Origin: Limnoperna fortunei
Lineage: Eukaryota; Mollusca; Bivalvia; Mytilida; Modiolidae
Reading direction: 5' to 3'
Assembly (NCBI GenBank): GCA_944474755.1
Contig: OX104122.1
Span: 27,741,956-27,805,955, forward strand
DNA length: 64,000 nt
A program made the translations under genes and the position numbers. Positions 34,431-45,495 of the stretch are shown here, piece by piece. The notes under the pieces are model-generated. The model searched no databases. It had not been told where the DNA came from and was given only the letters and a program-made list of their open reading frames with translations. The first letter of the stretch is position 1; each line of letters opens with the position of its first letter.

Positions 34431-34591
34431 ATGCTGTTTTATTCCTGTTTAATTTGCATTTAGCTGTATTGTGCATCTTGTTCATTCAAATCAATCAAAT
34501 TATATATGTTTACTATTTTCCTTGATTGTAAATCGCTCAGCATTTGGGCACCATTAATTGGTTTAATAAAATATCTTGTATCTTGTATCTT

Positions 34592-35510
34592 GCTATCCAC
34601 TTCCTCTACACATAACTGTGCGAATCGTTCATTTCGTCGGCGGTAAACCAGTGTTCTATTAACACGCTTGTGTAACAGGAAACGCGACTCGTCACTAAAC
34701 CAGTGATTCTGCGCCAGTGCTGGTATGCCCAGACCCGCAACCTATTGCGCCATCTAGTTTAGTTTAAACATATTTTATCCAAGAAAATGAATTCCTCTCC
34801 ATACAAGGCAACATACAGATGAACATCGGTATGAATTTGAGAACACATTCAAAGATGGATAACTCTAGTTTATAAAAATAAGGTTTAAAAAATCTTTTCT
34901 GTGAAAACATTAATAGAGTTAATTTAATTGAGCCATCTGACACTTTACCGTCAATGTTTACTTAACGCCTGTTTTCAACTGGCCGGTATACAAATTCAGG
35001 AAAATCCAATAATGCAGCATTTCGCACCATTTACCACAGACCCCCTGCCGTAACGGCCTTAAAGGCCACCTCGCGAAGCGAAGTGGGAGAACATTTCGTT
35101 TCCCTACTGGTCACATCTCCGACCGTTCCATTATTTTTCTGGGTGCTACGCCTATGCAGTTTAGCAGCTGATTCCTCTCAATCCAGGTATTCCGACTACA
35201 GTTGTTTTTACTGAGACTATTCCATTCCGTAGATGGAATATCCGGATGTAGCTGCTTTTGACGTGCTGTGGTTATGCGTAGTCTACCATTTCTAGGACGG
35301 TCATTAGTCGTACCAATCTGTTGGAATCGGACTAGTAACCTGGAAATGGTACCTTGGTTTACATTCTCGGTCCGAGCAACCTCACTTTGGGAGACTCCAG
35401 CTGGTATTCGTCATATGATGATGTTTCCGGTAGCAGTATCTAACCGCTGCATGGCATAACTTTTACGTTTTGGCGATTTGGACCATTAAACCTTTCCTTT
35501 TTTCACTCAT
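34592..35510 (-). pseudogene. Tc1/mariner transposase, N-terminal half
   Basis: From about 35500 downward it reads YAMQRLDTATGNIII, stop, RIPAGVSQSEVARTENVNQG, TISRLLVRFQQIGTTNDRPR and NGRLRITTARQKQ, the paired helix-turn-helix DNA-binding part of Tc1-like transposases. Near 34600-34725 it continues HWFSDESRFLL, with the first catalytic-domain Asp region, and VYRRRNERFAQLCVEEVDS. It contains at least one stop and a rearranged middle (about 34740-35130). It joins the C-terminal half at GCTATC. Confidence 0.8.
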
Positions 35511-35802
35511 TCCAACGAAAACGGCACAATTAAAAATCACATACCACCAAAAATTGAATGTTTACTTTAAACATAACTTTTTACTCCAATAAATTCATTT
35601 TAGTGTTTGTTTCATACTTATACAAAATTATGCTTTGCATTTTGTGAAGAATCGATTTTTTACTCCATTTCTGTTACGGATATTAGTTTTAAGAAATAAA
35701 TCCTATAAAAAGCATAAGTAATAGTTCAAGATTACTTTCTACCAGTCTACCGCAAACATTAACAATACCAGAGACAGAAATAATGCATCTGCAGCGAATT
35801 TA

Positions 35803-35912
35803 ACAAAAAGTCGTAAGAATAGTGTAAAATTTATCGTAAGTGTTGGAAGACCAAAAGGAAATGCATTGTGACATCAGCACTTACGATAGATTTCACACTT
35901 ACGACTTTTTGT
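35803..35912. repeat. 110-bp hairpin MITE
   Basis: ACAAAAAGTCGTAAG and TGTAAAATTTATCGTAAGTG at the left are mirrored by CACTTACGATAGATTTCACA and CTTACGACTTTTTGT at the right. The arms are about 38 bases, the loop about 32 bases. Confidence 0.8.
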
Positions 35913-37898
35913 GAAAAACACTGCTGAAACATGCCAAATACCTTTTTGTTTTAAAAAACATGCAAAATCTTAATGGTCATGGGGTTATTTAAAAAAAATA
36001 ACCGCTGTTACAACATTGAGCCAACGGAGGCAACTGCCTCCTTATGGTTTACAACAACAACAAAAAAATACAGTGTGTATTTTACTTTCAAAAATGCAAT
36101 AAATTACACAAAATATGGAAAAACTCTAAAACTGATTGTTTTAATTCAACATTGTTAAGATAAGGGGGAAATGTGTAATTTTACGCTGATTTTTGCTTAA
36201 TTTTCTTCCCGCGGGGGGGGGGGCAGCCCCCGACCCCCCTCTTCTGGGGGTCCCCAAGCCCCTGCCTCCTCTATTTTCTGACCGTAGTTACGGCCTTGCT
36301 CATTGCTTTTTAAATGTTCATAGTTCTTGTGTTAAGTAACGTATAGTCGTAGGTATAATATGTCTATCAATATTTTATATATTTTATCTATTTTTAAGAG
36401 TATTTATGCATCAAAGGTTTAACTTGCATGGGTATCTTTTCGTTACGGACATTAGATCAATTTAATGGAATGAGTGAAAAGCATGGACTCACAAAACATT
36501 ACAGTAATAACACAAATCTAATAGTGTAAACACACTTCTGATAGATATGTAGCTTTCAAAACTTATCATTGTCATGTCTTGTATCCATAGATTTGCCAAC
36601 GACATACCTCTCGTTTAAAGAAAAGACTGTACGAAACAATAACATGAATAACAAACAATAAACTTAATTGCAATTTTTAATTAAAAAAAAAACATTCATA
36701 CAAACCATTTTTACTAGACTGTGATGTGGGAATCCACAATTTTACTGAATGTTTTCAGTTACGGAATGATCGATATTTTGTTACGAACGATAAAGTCAGG
36801 ACCACGTTGTGAAAAAAAATCACAACTGGATGTCTAGAGTCCATTTTTTATCGACAAAAATTCCTCTTCTACGTGATAAATCACTTCCTTCGATAATTTT
36901 CATGTTTAGAGACGTTTTAGAAAAACAAAACGACAATCAACTTTAATGTCTGTAATTGGTTTACTATAATGTGGAATATAATATCGAATCCCATGTAATT
37001 ACACGTAAATTGCCATTACATACATTATCGTTAGGTACATTATGTTCCGTACAATAAAGGCACTGCATTTTAAATTATTTTGTATTTTGGTGTTAAATAT
37101 ATATATAAGAAAGATATAAATGATGTTCTGAAGTGATGTTCAATGTATTATAGCAGTTATGACACATTATTTAAACGTCTTGAGTGTTTCAGCGTTCACA
37201 AACGGTGTTACGGACCTTTTCTTAAACGCGACAAAAATAAATTTCGCCTGTTTTAGTTCGTTGCTGACAACAATCTAAATGGAACATAGTTAAGCATTTG
37301 TTATCATGATAATTGGATTCAACTTGATCTAATACCAATAACTGGACGTCAATAAACGTTCATTGGTCGTGCTTTAAAGAGAAAATTGAGTGTTGTTACG
37401 TACATTAATAGTTTTTTTACGACATGCAATTAAAGCGACATATTTTTAAAAGCAAAAACCACTTTTATCGAGACTATATTTCCGTCTTTAAACAATACAA
37501 CAATTTAAAGAAAAATCATTAAAAGAATATTTTCTGAGTGTTTATAATGATTATTAAAACTCTAAAGAGACATGGTAAATTTGAGCAGTACACAACTATT
37601 AGAGAAATGTATGCAAGTCAAATGTAAAGATTGGATGAACCTTCTGCCTCCAAAACATCGACATTTATACATTAAAAAATTATTTATTGAGACTTTTGGC
37701 GTTCACTGAATAAATATTCGTCTTGAAAGATTGACGACATGTTTTTCTTTAAAATGCAACATTTACGACAGAATGAGTGTTTTACGCTACCGATACACGG
37801 TTGAGTAGACAACTAATCTTTCGCCAGAACCGCTTTCAAAATTTCGAGCTCTTTTCAAGTGTCAGTTTTATAATTTGGCAATATGCCACATCGGAAGC
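35913..37898. other. No gene recognised
   Basis: AT-rich DNA with a GC-rich oddity at 36209-36272 (runs of G and C around GGGGGGGGGGGCAGCCCCCG). No domain, exon or repeat border was identified. Confidence 0.5.
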
Positions 37899-37980
37899 AA
37901 TCTAATTAAAATTAAATCTTTCACAATCTCCCCCCTTTTATAAAAGGGGGAGCTTGTGAAAGATGTAGTTTTAATTAGAT
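37899..37980. repeat. MITE with CAATCTAATTAAAATTA ends (copy 2), almost perfect hairpin
   Basis: An 82-base element from CAATCTAATTAAAATTAAAT to TAGTTTTAATTAGATTG has a CCCCCCTTTTATAAAAGGGGG centre. It is flanked by the 9-bp direct repeat CATCGGAAG on both sides. Nine bases is the duplication size usual for Mutator-like elements. Confidence 0.85.
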
Positions 37981-40070
37981 TGCATCGGAAGAAAAGACGC
38001 TAAATTATTTAAAATTACCTGTACATGTAAAGGTTCCCATTGTCATTCTAAATTAAAATTATTTAAAAAGTATTTTTATAAACTAAAACAAAGCTATGCG
38101 CTTCTTTCTTTCTTTTATATGTCTTGTACAGTTAAATGACTGTAAACATAAAGTGTTACAATAACAGTTGATTTTTTTGTACATTGTACAATGAAGGAAT
38201 TTTCTTTTTTTTGTACAATTAGCCTATTGCAATTTTTTTTTCAAAGTCTGTACCTTTCGTGATTACTGTCAAGTTTCAATATTCAAAATGTATTACATCT
38301 CTGCATCTAGTCATAGAAATGATTTTACGAATATATGTTGTTTGAATGTTTCCAATAATACACAACAATATTTTTTTTAAATATAATTAAAATATCACTC
38401 CGTCGATCGCCATAGTAACATTTGGTTTAACAATGTGGTCATATTATCAACAGTTACACGGATTAAGAGCTTAACAACGAAGTTTGTACTAATCTATCTA
38501 CTTATTTAAAAAAAAATCATTGTGGTTTTGTGAATTAAGGTTACATAAATACATACAATACACAATCCAAAACAACAAATTCGACATTATATGACATTAC
38601 TACTGGATAATCACGAACAATCTGTTTACGGGGTACGTCTTCATTTTGTACATGTTGTAGCCGAACACCGCACAGGTGTGAGTTCGTAAATTGTACAATC
38701 TGCCAATTCTCCGTCTGTACAACTGATGCCGGGCAGTTTATGTAGATGGCAAGTCCGAGAATCCTCTTCCGTTACGGACTGATGGAAGCCATCCTCACGC
38801 TCCCAACAAAGTCGAAAAAAGCGTTGGACGTCAGACGATTCTCGGATTAGTAGCTGTTATGTTGCTTAGAGCTGTATTGAAACCCATCTTTTCTTATAAA
38901 ATAATGTTGCTAGTTATGATCAAAGTGAAGTAATAGTAGGCAGAAGAATTAAGTGCAATACTTGTATTTAAAATGTATTTGTCTCGTGAGTGCTATATTG
39001 AAAAGCGGGAAAATACAACAAAACAGAAAAATGTAAAATTTAACTTTATATATTGCAATTTGACTAGGTCGAATTTTACTGCCGTTATAATCCGAAATTT
39101 ATGATTTGTCGGATTGCAAAAAAAGTGGCGAGGGCACGATTATTCGTTCTAGTTTGACCAATAACAAGTTAACCCATGGATTAGTAGACATCCTTATTTA
39201 CTAACAAGCCACAACAACAAACAGACGGAACTGACAATAAAGGATAACATTAGAGACCTATAAAGTGTACAGCAAATATCGGATTTTGATATTATAGCAC
39301 AGTTAGGTTTTATGTCTGGAATTGTTTGTCAAAAATCCTCGAGAGTTTGTTTGTTTTCTGTTGTAAATAACATGTATGGAGACGACTTTAATAAATAATG
39401 TTTCTTGTATCTTATATGCGCTCATTAAAACAGGCCCTGTTAAAGGTCGTAATAATTAATATGCTCATAATTGTCTTTTAAAGTTCTGACTTGGCGCAGA
39501 CTGTTCTTACTGTATACGTCTATGAAGTCCCGTTGACCAGAACAATATAGCATATTAAAACGCACACGGGTTGTCGGCTAATACATCGATAAAGAAAGTC
39601 TTAGATTTTTTTTATCGATATATAAAATACTTAATCACGTATTATTGAAATTTGATCGGTCCACATTGTCTACGGAATTACGCCTTGCCTATCCGATTTG
39701 ACTTTAATTATATGTATCGTTTTCTCTGAATACTGTTGACACTAAACAGAAAGTAAAAAATTGTGGGATTCCATAAGTTAACAGCAGTAACAAAGGTAAA
39801 ATTACTTGAAATAATATTACAAATTGTTTGTATAGTACTATTTAGCTGTGAAGAACGTTCTTTTGTCATTTAATCAATTAAAGTCATTCGATGTTTATTC
39901 CTGGACGAAATAGGGAATTTCCCAAATTGTCAAATGTATGACGAATATTATATAATGTTTTCATAATAAACAGTAAATGTTTAAAGTGACAGAAACATTA
40001 ATGAGAAACATACATTCATAATGGGAAATGTCTCTCTGTTATTTGTTTTTCTATTGTTTTCCTTTACGTT
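37981..40070. other. No gene recognised
   Basis: AT-rich DNA. It contains a LINE-like tail near 39385-39415 (AATAAATAATGTTTCTTGTATCTT) and a repeat at 39062-39160 shared with 52245-52310. Confidence 0.45.
39062..39160. repeat. Interspersed repeat shared with 52245-52310
   Basis: GAATTTTACTGCCGTTATAA followed by TCCGAA and then ATTATTCGTTCTA is found here and, shortened, at 52255-52297. Its class is unknown. Confidence 0.6.
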
Positions 40071-40156
40071 CAATCTAAAATTATACACTGGCTCCCCCCT
40101 TTTTGCTATTGTCGCCGTAAAGGGGGTAGCATGACGATATAATTTTAATTAGATTG
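40071..40156. repeat. MITE with CAATCTAATTAAAATTA ends (copy 3)
   Basis: It runs from CAATCTAAAATTATACACTG to ATAATTTTAATTAGATTG, with CCCCCCTTTTTG and AAAGGGGGTAGC in the centre. The flanks CTTTACGTT and CTTTACGTG match at 8 of 9 bases, again a 9-bp duplication. Confidence 0.8.
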
Positions 40157-40302
40157 CTTTACGTGTTACTTTTGTTACTATTTAATAACGAATATCTCAA
40201 CTTTGTGGATGTCCTTGTTCGTGGACGACTTGCATGTAAAAATATTACTAATATTACTTGGGAACAAATTTAGTTTGAAAACTATATACATGTATACGAG
40301 TG

Positions 40303-41824
40303 GTAGCAGGTCGTTCCGTCCCCAGGTCGATCCGTCCCCAGACGATCCGTCCCCTATTTGTTGGTCGATCCGTCCCCAATAAAAAATTTATAAGTATATT
40401 ACTACATTTAATTTTATTTTAACTGTTTTTAAGTGTAAAAAGTGAAAAAGTGTTGATTAAAATTAGTTTAATAATTAAATAAACAAAATATGGTATGGTT
40501 TTTAATTATATTTAATTGTGTTGTAATTGATTTTAATTGGAAATTGTTAAAGTTTTAATTAAAATAAGTTAAATAATTAAATAAACAAAATATAGTGGTT
40601 ATAATTAATTATAGTTCTGATCAGTGCACATAGGCGTAATTACCCTTTGATTATTTTTAAATTGTTTGCATAACAACTGTAGGCTATGCTTTGTATGATT
40701 TACTCTGCATCCAAGCTGACTTTAACATCAAAGGTTACACAAAATACGACAATTTATTGATGCTGAACATCAAAAATTTTAAAGAAAACATTCATTGAGC
40801 TCAAAGAATTTCTCAAAGAGAAAATATTAATTGGGACTCCATATCATTGGATATATAAAATGGTTTGCAACATCTATGTTCATTCTGAAAATGGAGTATC
40901 CATGCCAGTTTTGTTCGAGAGAGGTTACACGACGACAGCAAGCCCTTGAGTGTGACATTTGTCACAAGAGGCTACAGACCCTATGGGAAGATTACCAGGG
41001 GAAGATGATGACAACATCCAGTTTTCTGAGAGCCGTCGGGTATCTGTATACCCCAGCATTCCCTACGCCAGCAGAAACAAGTGACAGCGAGTGAACTTTG
41101 AAAAACTTTCTTGTTTCTTATCATTTTTTTTAATGTTTTTTATGATTTTTATTGTTATCATTATTAAATATAATAAAGAAATAAAATTATTAAAACTGTG
41201 TCTACCGTTTTATTACTATTATCTGACACGTGTCAAATGTTGGTTACAAATTACAGGTGTCAAAAAGATTCATACTAAATAACAATTACAATTTAATTAA
41301 ACGTACACATAAAACCATACTGTAGTTGAAGAAGTTACAATACGTAAAAATAAAGAAAAAATCATCCTAAATCATGTTAACATATTCGCATGCATAATCG
41401 GCATAATTAAAAATACGACTTTTCTATATATTTATACCTACCTGCTTTATTTATTTTACCTACCTTTGGTTCTACAATTACATGTCCACATAATGAAAAA
41501 AGTCTTTATAATATTCCTCAGAAGACTTTAAATTAAAGCAACCATTATCTGTATCATGGTCACAAAATTTGCATGGATACTCGGCATTCAAAATAGTGAA
41601 TTCCCGTGTTATACCAAATTTACCATACTTCGAAATACTACTTATGAATGTTGTTTTTTTATATTTTACCTACCTTCTTTATATAATTTACCTAACTTTG
41701 GTTTTACTGGGGCCGGATCGACCTGGGACGGAACGACCAGGGGTCGAATCTACCTGGGACGTATCGACTTGGGGACGGATCAACTAGGGGACGGATTGGT
41801 TTGGGGACGGATCGACTAGAATTC
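40303..41824. mobile_element. Mutator-like element with GTCCCC-rich ends
   Basis: The left end carries repeated GGTCGATCCGTCCCC units and the right end the inverted units (GGGGACGGATCGACT), several on each side. The flanking bases ATACGAGTG and ATACGAGTA agree at 8 of 9. The interior is mostly AT-rich and holds a small Cys-rich coding remnant like the N-terminus of MULE transposases. It is probably a deletion derivative that needs a partner for movement. Confidence 0.7.
40891..41094 (+). pseudogene. MULE transposase N-terminal zinc-finger remnant
   Basis: From ATG at 40891 it reads MEYPCQFCSREVTRRQQALE, then CDICHKRLQTL. The CxxC...CxxC spacing and RQQALECDIC wording match the PHD-like finger I recall at the N-terminus of animal MULE/FLYWCH transposases. 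After this the sequence jumps to a short acidic tail (TPAETSDSE), so the finger is cut before its second half and the catalytic core is absent. It could be a mini-protein retained by the deleted element. Confidence 0.5.
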
Positions 41825-42189
41825 ATACGAGTACATGTACAGTATTTTATTTTTATATGATTCTGAAAATTTTGTGGGGGATTATACCTTACTGTATTAT
41901 TTTAAAGGATATTTTATCAGGGTTCTCACTAGGATTTTTTTATAGTGAGTCCTGGGACTCATCACTTTTTGGAATGATGAGTCCCAATCTGTCTTGGTGA
42001 GTCCATAAAGTTGACTCGAACCAAACTACCGGTACTGCATGACGTTACCATGAGTAATACATTAAGTTTTGTTTTGTAACATTATGAACATCTTCATGTT
42101 TTATTTGATACTAAAATCCCTGTTGAAACCCATGCATTACTACATGACAGCTTAATCTACATGTTCCCAAGATTTTAGTATCATTTTAT

Positions 42190-43450
42190 TGTCTCGCCTG
42201 CGACGAAAGTCGCTGGAGGCGAGACATATGTATGGGAATCCGGCGGCGGCGGCGGCGGCGGCGGCGTAAACACTTGACATCTTGCTTCATATCTTTGTAA
42301 GCTCAAGCCCTAGGTGCATCAAATTTGGTCCAGAGGTAGCTTATGATGAGTACTTGCCAGTCAGTCACCTGTCACCTGACCTTGACCTCAATTTCACGGT
42401 CCAGCGACTACGTTAAAGTTTTTGGGTTACGACAGTTCCTCTGTAACTACGCATGGTAGGATGACAATATTTGGTGTATAGGTTGCTGATGACTAGTACA
42501 TGACTGTCTGGTAGGTGTCACCTGACCTTGACCTCAATTTCACGGTCCAGCGACTACGTTAAAGTTTTTGGGTTACGACAGTTCCTCTGTAACTACGCAT
42601 GGTAGGATGACAATATTTGGTGTATAGGTTGCTGATGACTAGTACATGACTGTCTGGTAGGTGTCACCTGACCTTGACCTCAATTTCACGGTCCAGCGAC
42701 TATGTTAAAGTTTTTGGGTTACGACAGTTCCTCTGTAACCACGCATGGTAGGATGACAATATTTGGTGTATAGGTTGCTGATGACTTGTACATGACTGTC
42801 TGGTAGGTGTCACCTGACCTTGACCTCAATTTCACGGTCCAGCGACTATGTTAAAGTTTTTGGGTTACGACAGTTCCTCTGTAACTATGCATGGTAGGAT
42901 GACAATATTTGGTGTATAGGTTGCTGATGACTTGTACATGACTGTCTGGTAGGTGTCACCTGACCTTGACCTCAATTTCACGGTCCATCGACTACGTTAA
43001 AGTTTTTGGGTTACGATAGTTCCTCTGTAACTACGCATGGTAGGATGACAATATTTGGTGTATAGGTTGCTGATGACTAGTACATGACTGTCTCGTAGGT
43101 GTCACCTGACCTTGACCTCAATTTCACGGTCCAGCGACTACGTTAAAGTTTTTGGGTTACGACAGTTCCTCTGTAATTACGCATGGTAGGATGACAATAT
43201 TTGGTGTATAGGTTGCTGATGACTGTCTGGTAGGTGTCACCTGACCTTGACCTCAATTTCACGGTCCATTGACTACGTTAAAGTTTTTGGGTTACGGCTG
43301 TTCCCCTGCAACTATGCAGTGTATGGTGACAATATTTTGTATACAGGCCGCTGCTGATATTTAATGCTATTTACGTAATGCTTATGACGAAATTTATTTT
43401 CGTTACTGATGCGGAATACAGGCGAGACGTTTTTCTGTGTCCACACTTGT
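42190..43450. mobile_element. Minisatellite-bearing element with GTCTCGCCTG ends
   Basis: It opens with a hairpin (GTCTCGCCTGCGAC, GAAA, GTCGCTGGAGGCGAGAC), then a (CGG)n run and a short unique part. The 146-bp minisatellite follows, and it closes with CAGGCGAGAC and TGTGTCCACACTTGT. A second, older copy lies at 49634-50405. The layout (hairpin plus central tandem repeats, no coding) recalls minisatellite-carrying non-autonomous elements of bivalves. Class uncertain. Confidence 0.65.
42401..43320. repeat. 146-bp tandem repeat, about 7 units
   Basis: CCAGCGACTACGTTAAAG recurs at 42401, 42547, 42693, 42839, 42985 and 43131 with exact 146-base spacing, then at 43265 after a 12-base deletion. 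The units differ at only a few positions, except the last, which has diverged. Confidence 0.95.
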
Positions 43451-44649
43451 CATGTTTATGGAAGGGAATTATGAATTAACACCATTTATTTCTGTTGGTT
43501 ATTTGAAGTCTGCATGGCTTCATCTGGGAGAAAATATGGGTTCAGTGTGATAAGAGGCAACACCTCAGTTTAAAAAATTTGACTAATTGTATAATACATA
43601 AATTTCAAAGCGCTAAGTAGTTATCAAGTTTTTCAATAAATTTTATAATTTTTGTTTAAATTTACCAATCCAAATTAAAACTTGACAATATTTCTGCTTA
43701 ACCTCATTAACAAAATAACAATAGATCATTCGATATTTAATCATTACAATAATATTTTTTAATCATTGCAATCAGGTCACAAGCCAAGTGTTTCACTTAT
43801 AATAGTCACATTTTAAAAACATCGAAAACGATCTTTCTGCTGCAAATAGTCACATTTTAAAAACATCGACAACGATCTTTCTGCTGCAAATATTTTGTAT
43901 TAAATTATAGGTTAGGTAAACCCGCAAAGATTCCAAGCTCTAGCTAGTCACCAATAGTTAATGGAAATAATTAATTTATTATTCAAATAGAAAACTTTTT
44001 AAATCAAGTTGCAAGCCAGGTGTTTCACTTAATTACCGTTTAAAAACCACGAACATCGAAAACGTGTTTGTTTACTTTCGACGCGATGTACAAGAAAGAT
44101 ATTATCATTATGGTTAATAAAAACTTGTTTGTTTTTTTAAATACATAATAAATTTCTTAAAAAATTATTTAAATCATGTCAAGATTGTTTAGATTTTGTT
44201 AATTCAGCCACTTATTATCGGTCATCGGTCACTGTCAGAGATATATTTCACCTGCTGTGCATCACAGCTAAAAATAGAATTACATCCGGTTGTAAAGCTT
44301 TAGGTAAATGACGTGCTGTTGATTTTAGGGACGCAAATGATTTGACTGCCATGCGTCCCGAGGATGCACGGAATCTAGAAATGGCGCGTCCTACACAACT
44401 TTGACGCGTCCAGGACGCGTATACGCGTCTTAACGAGAACCCTGTTTTATGCAAAGTAAATTTTTTTGGACAAAACATGAAGATTTAATATGTTGTTTAT
44501 GAAACAAAAGGAAACATAGATACATGTAGTCATTTATTATTTTATTACCTACTAGTATATCTTCAACAGTTACATATATATTTTTCTTTGCTTAATCCAT
44601 TATTTTGGATTTAAAAAATGTTCAATTAGGCAGGCAATTTGAATGCATT

Positions 44650-45062
44650 AGTAACAGTAGAGCATGAAATAACAACGTTGTCACTACCGGGGATATGGAC
44701 CCCGTGATCTCAGTATTGCCAGCCAGCCCTCTAACCAAGTGAGCTAAAGAAGTACTCTGTTAGCTCAGTCGATTTTGACTGGTTAAATACCTACTACCTG
44801 CTAGAAAGCAGATAGGCCTCCTGTTATACCCCCTCCCCCCCCCCCCACCCATTACAAAGAATCATCATACTCCTGATGATTCACACCAAACCCAAGAATT
44901 CCTCCATGTGGGTTTTTCAGTTGGGTGTCAAATGTAACGGTAGAGCATGAAGTACTAGTAACAACATTGTCACTACCGGGGATCGAATCTGTGATCTCAG
45001 TCGATTTTGACTGGTTAAATACCTACTACCTGCTACAAAGCAGAAAGGCCTCCTGTTACACA
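44650..45062 (-). repeat. Pair of related tRNA-like repeats
   Basis: GTAGAGCATGAA, CACTACCGGGGAT, GTGATCTCAGT, CGATTTTGACTGGTTAAATA and GCCTCCTGTTA appear in the same order at 44655-44830 and 44938-45056. Reverse complemented, the first has TTAGCTCACTTGGTTAGAG, like a tRNA A box, with a degenerate B box. They are two SINE copies or one local duplication. Confidence 0.55.
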
Positions 45063-45495
45063 CTCATTAATATGACCTACAACTTTTACAGGTAAATTAT
45101 TATTCTTTGATTTATTCATGCAAAGTATTAGAATATGTAATTGAAAAATTTTGTGTTTCAAATTCTGAGAAAGGGACAAAAGACTTGATATTCTGCCAAC
45201 TCTTCATTGTCATGTGTATATATCAAGTAAGTTTAATATTCTTTTATTTGTCTATAAAATATTCAGTGAAACAAATTGTTAAAATTAATGTTCATATTTA
45301 TTCTTATATTAAATAACATTTTTCTTATTATATACATGTAAATAAATACACATTATGTGTAGGTACAACTACCTGTGTAACAACCCACATACCTGTATCA
45401 TGTGATGTGGTATGTATGCAATTGTTGAGACATGATACAGGTACTAGTAAACATAATCAAAGCCAAAGTAATCTTATTTATTGTATCTCCTCCAG

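Larger units (their letters stand above)
31073..34591 (+). mobile_element. LINE 3'-end insertion in a Tc1/mariner element
   Basis: The insertion is flanked by the 6-bp duplication GCTATC (31067-31072 and 34592-34597). It starts within the C-terminal coding part of a non-LTR retrotransposon and ends in TATCTTGTATCTTGTATCTTG after AATAAAA, typical of LINE 3' tails. It is therefore a 5'-truncated LINE. Its 3' region has itself received tRNA-like repeats, a foldback element and microsatellites. Confidence 0.75.
41928..44444. mobile_element. CAGGGTTCTC-ended non-autonomous DNA element
   Basis: It begins CAGGGTTCTC and ends GAGAACCCTG, flanked by TTTTAT at 41922-41927 and 44445-44450. CAGGG ends suggest hAT-like elements, but those duplicate 8 bp and only 6 match here. 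It contains the 42190-43450 element, two tandem 52-bp units at 43806-43890, and GACGCGTCC-rich sequence at the right end. No transposase was found. Confidence 0.6.

Noticed and set aside
31491..34525. Tyr/Ile/Val/Cys frames at 31491-31709 and 34249-34525
   Set aside because: Pure TA/TG microsatellite translation.
42190..43450. Helitron assignment
   Set aside because: No TC...CTRR ends or A|T insertion site could be shown; class left open.
44248..44478. Arg-rich minus-strand frame
   Set aside because: It is formed by the GACGCGTCC-rich end of the CAGGG-ended element, with no domain.
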